A stretch of DNA of 24,088 nt from Prevotella sp. (GTDB taxonomy: Bacteria; Bacteroidota; Bacteroidia; Bacteroidales; Bacteroidaceae): assembly GCA_017430675.1 (NCBI GenBank), contig JAFRMM010000139.1, positions 1 through 24,088 of the forward strand, written 5' to 3'. Position numbers and translations under genes: made by a program. Shown here piece by piece: positions 22,197 to 24,088 of this stretch. The notes under the pieces were generated by a model. It made no database searches and was not told where the DNA came from. It saw only the letters and a program-made list of their open reading frames with translations. How positions within the stretch are numbered: position 1 is the stretch's first letter; every line of letters begins with the position of its first letter.

Positions 22197-22761
22197 ATAA
22201 TGTAAGGTGCTTCATGGGGTGACCGCCCCATTGGCTGTCATTCTGATAACGGAATCCAACGGAGGCGTAAAGGGCCTCGCCAGCAGGATTACTTTGATCA
22301 ACCAACAAGCCGACGCATGGCAGTCCCATGCTGTCGGCTTTCTCTTTGGTGGCTTTCAGAAGGCGCTGGGCAATGCCTTGTCTGCGATAGGCTGGCAGCA
22401 CGGCCAGAGAGTCAAGATACAACTCACCAGCCTGTGTCTCATCGTCCATGCCAGTGTGATCCTTGCCGATATACTGCTTGGCTGCTGCGATGAAGGCCTG
22501 TCGCAACTCGTGTAGTCTGCCGCCATCGTAACTGACAGCGATTCCTACCACCTTGTTATCTGACATGGCAAGCAAGGTGTTCCTGTAACTGTATTGGGAA
22601 TCCTCACGACTGACGAGTTCTGTCATCATCCTGCGGAAATCGTCCAAACCATAGCCTTCACCACAGAAATGCAGGCAACAGTCATCCGTCATAGCCATCA
22701 TAATCAGACGGGCTATCTCCGAAGCCTGTTCCTTCCTCGCATCAGTGATCTCAATTTTCAT
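22195..22761 (-). CDS. GNAT-family N-acetyltransferase
   Basis: The protein of about 188 residues begins MKIEITDARKEQASEIARLI and shows the GNAT acetyl-CoA core: ELYLDSLAVLPAYRRQGIAQRLL (motif A, with the pyrophosphate-binding R-R-Q-G-I-A) and VGLLVDQSNPAGEALYASVGF (motif B). GNAT enzymes acetylate amines, antibiotics or protein N-termini; the acceptor here cannot be read. The ORF is open up to 22878, but that stretch contains the divergent promoters. MKIEIT at 22761 is preferred, with an in-frame ATG at 22773 as alternative. It is transcribed away from hipBA. Confidence 0.88.
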   Translation of the reverse strand: MKIEITDARKEQASEIARLIMMAMTDDCCLHFCGEGYGLDDFRRMMTELVSREDSQYSYRNTLLAMSDNKVVGIAVSYDGGRLHELRQAFIAAAKQYIGKDHTGMDDETQAGELYLDSLAVLPAYRRQGIAQRLLKATKEKADSMGLPCVGLLVDQSNPAGEALYASVGFRYQNDSQWGGHPMKHLTL

Positions 22762-22782
22762 ACAATTGCCCATGAGTTGCTG

Positions 22783-22790
22783 CAAAGGTA
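22783..22790 (-). promoter_or_regulatory. -7 element for the GNAT gene
   Basis: The minus strand reads TACCTTTG, a perfect TAnnTTTG, 22 bases before the ATG at 22761. No good -33 element is found at the usual spacing. Confidence 0.5.
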
Positions 22791-22829
22791 AGAATAATCT
22801 CCCAATAATCGCACATTTATCCGAAAAAG

Positions 22830-22861
22830 TTTGGTGGATTGAAAACAATTCTTTATTTTTG
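22830..22861 (+). promoter_or_regulatory. Promoter of hipBA
   Basis: TTTG at 22830-22833, 20 bases, then TATTTTTG at 22854-22861, a full consensus. It gives an AT-rich leader of nearly 70 bases before the hipB ATG (22936), which is where a HipB-type operator would be expected; I do not see a clear palindrome repeated there. Confidence 0.8.
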
Positions 22862-22935
22862 CAACCTGAAATATACATTAATGATATGTTATGTGGTGTT
22901 TTTATGTGTAAATTATCAGATTAGTATAGTTATAT

Positions 22936-23241
22936 ATGGAAGATTATTCGGAATATTCAGCACCAGAGTTGGTAAGGATGCTCGGCAGTCGATTTAAAGA
23001 CTACCGACTAAGGGCTAACATGACTCAGAAAGAGGTGGCAGAGATGGCTGGGCTGTCTGTGCTGACTGTCTATCGGTTTGAGAATGGCTCTGTTACGAAC
23101 ATTGCCCTCAGTTCGTTCTTGCTGCTGTTGAAAGCCGTCGGTTGTATCAATGATCTCAGCGAACTGATGCCGGAACAGCCAGAGTCACCTTATTTATATA
23201 AAGAGAACAAGAAGATTCAACGAGTAAGACATAAAAAATGA
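22936..23241 (+). CDS. hipB: HipB-like XRE antitoxin
   Basis: The 101-residue protein has one XRE helix-turn-helix: LGSRFKDYRLRANMTQKEVAEMAGLSVLTVYRFENGSVTNIALSSFLLLLKAVG, followed by a charged tail ending QRVRHKK. HipB proteins neutralise the HipA kinase and repress their own operon. It overlaps the hipA start by ATGA (ATG 23238, stop TGA 23239-23241), a standard toxin-antitoxin coupling, and has its own near-consensus promoter. The identification rests on the HTH and the adjacent hipA. Confidence 0.88.
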   Translation: MEDYSEYSAPELVRMLGSRFKDYRLRANMTQKEVAEMAGLSVLTVYRFENGSVTNIALSSFLLLLKAVGCINDLSELMPEQPESPYLYKENKKIQRVRHKK

Positions 23242-24088
23242 TGCGAGAGGTTTTGAAAGTATTCCTATGGGGGCAGGAGATAGGACGCTTGGCATGGCAC
23301 GATGTCCGAAAGACGTCATTCTTCATGTATAATCCAGAGTTTTTGAAAGGGACTTTGGATGTGGCTCCATTGGCTGCATCCATTCACAATCCGCTCAGTA
23401 CCCGTGCCATCTTTGGTGAAGCGGAGCGCATTTATCAGAAACTTCCCTCGTTCATTGCCGATTCTCTGCCAGATGCTTGGGGTAACCAATTGTTTGAGCA
23501 ATGGCGAAAGAACAATAATCTGACAGAAAGAAATGTGACTTCGCTTGAAAAACTGGCCTTCATAGGTAAGCGAGGCATGGGTGCCTTGGAATTTGTGCCT
23601 GAGATAGAGCGAAGTACCACAACAGGCAAAATTGACATCAAGGCTTTGGCAGAGTTGGCAGAGAAGATCGCTATAGAGCGAGAGAACGTAAGGATTCTGC
23701 CAGACGAGTCATTGACTTTGCAGTCGTTGATTGCCGTAGGTACCTCAGCAGGTGGCCGTCAACCCAAAGGTATTATTGCTATCGATAGGGAAACGGGTGC
23801 AATTCGTAGTGGCCAGATTGACGTGGAGCCAAACTTGGACTATTATATCCTGAAGTTTGGCGATAAAACCCGTTCGTCTGCGGAATTAGAGCAGACCTAT
23901 TATGAGATGGCGACTGCAGCTGGTATCAATATGATGGAATCTCGATTGCTTGAGGTAGATGGTGTCAACCATTTCCTCACTAAGCGCTTCGACCGTAACG
24001 AAACAGGAAAGTTGCATACTCAGACATTGGCAGCGATGGATCCAGAGGCTGACACTTACGAAAAGTTGTTTGCCGTTTGCCGTAAGTT
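23238..24088 (+). CDS. hipA: HipA-like serine/threonine kinase toxin, 3' end beyond window
   Basis: Reading from ATG 23238, 283 residues are open to the window end. The N-terminal subdomain (MREVLKVFLWGQEIGRLAW, then LSTRAIFGEA) and LPSFIADSLPDAWGNQLFEQW (about 69-90) are typical of HipA_N. LEKLAFIGKRGMGALEF and the glycine-rich GTSAGGRQPKG (168-178) match the HipA P-loop, and YYILKFGDK supplies the ATP-binding lysine. The catalytic Asp region would lie beyond the window. HipA kinases in other species phosphorylate targets such as glutamyl-tRNA synthetase and induce dormancy. A second ATG at 23241 is also possible. Confidence 0.9.
   Translation, partial: MMREVLKVFLWGQEIGRLAWHDVRKTSFFMYNPEFLKGTLDVAPLAASIHNPLSTRAIFGEAERIYQKLPSFIADSLPDAWGNQLFEQWRKNNNLTERNVTSLEKLAFIGKRGMGALEFVPEIERSTTTGKIDIKALAELAEKIAIERENVRILPDESLTLQSLIAVGTSAGGRQPKGIIAIDRETGAIRSGQIDVEPNLDYYILKFGDKTRSSAELEQTYYEMATAAGINMMESRLLEVDGVNHFLTKRFDRNETGKLHTQTLAAMDPEADTYEKLFAVCRK

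Noticed and set aside
22881..22935. Short upstream ORFs in the hipB leader
   Set aside because: Several ATGs occur by chance in AT-rich sequence; frames are very short or run into hipB with no start signals.

Overview
This window looks like chromosomal DNA from a Bacteroidetes, most likely a Prevotella-type organism. The evidence is protein content (M64 peptidase, DUF4251 lipoprotein, HisB fusion, FeoB-associated Cys-rich protein) and promoters. At least four sites have the Bacteroidetes form TTTG-N20-TAnnTTTG, and several more have a perfect TAnnTTTG. The genus is inference. Most of the window is GC-rich; about 15.7-21.05 kb is clearly AT-rich and looks acquired.

Layout. 1-1281: 3' part of a phospho-sugar mutase. 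1285-2998 (minus): a membrane protein overlapping hisB. 3100-4879 (plus): ettA and a 25-residue membrane microprotein. 4937-8256 (minus): hisG-hisD-hisC. Each of these three his genes is followed by an array of CCTAGG palindromes at a ~10-bp period. 8366-9487 (plus): an MltF-like lytic transglycosylase lipoprotein. 9488-14389 (minus): a tightly coupled operon of a kinase-dead sensor, an active-looking sensor histidine kinase, a degenerate FolK-like protein and an M64 peptidase, joined by three ATGA overlaps behind one strong promoter.

14390-15845 holds a 38-codon ORF, a 357-bp nested inverted-repeat (MITE-like) element, and a DUF4251 lipoprotein gene flanked by ~30-bp direct repeats. 15846-21043 is the accessory island: a small ORF, two C5-cytosine methyltransferases (the first resembling M.HaeIII and carrying an extra C-terminal domain), an intrinsic terminator, a small XRE controller-like protein, a predicted restriction endonuclease and a DHH-phosphoesterase-like protein. 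I read it as a type II restriction-modification system with a non-standard last gene.

21103-24088 returns to GC-rich genes: a lipoprotein, a MutT-like Nudix hydrolase, a Cys-rich membrane protein, tRNA-Cys with a terminator, a minus-strand GNAT acetyltransferase, and hipB-hipA (hipA cut by the window end).

The best candidates for undescribed biology are the CCTAGG arrays in the his operon, the DHH-like gene in the R-M operon, the pseudo-kinase/kinase pair, and the nested inverted-repeat element. All calls come from reading the sequence; no database search was run.
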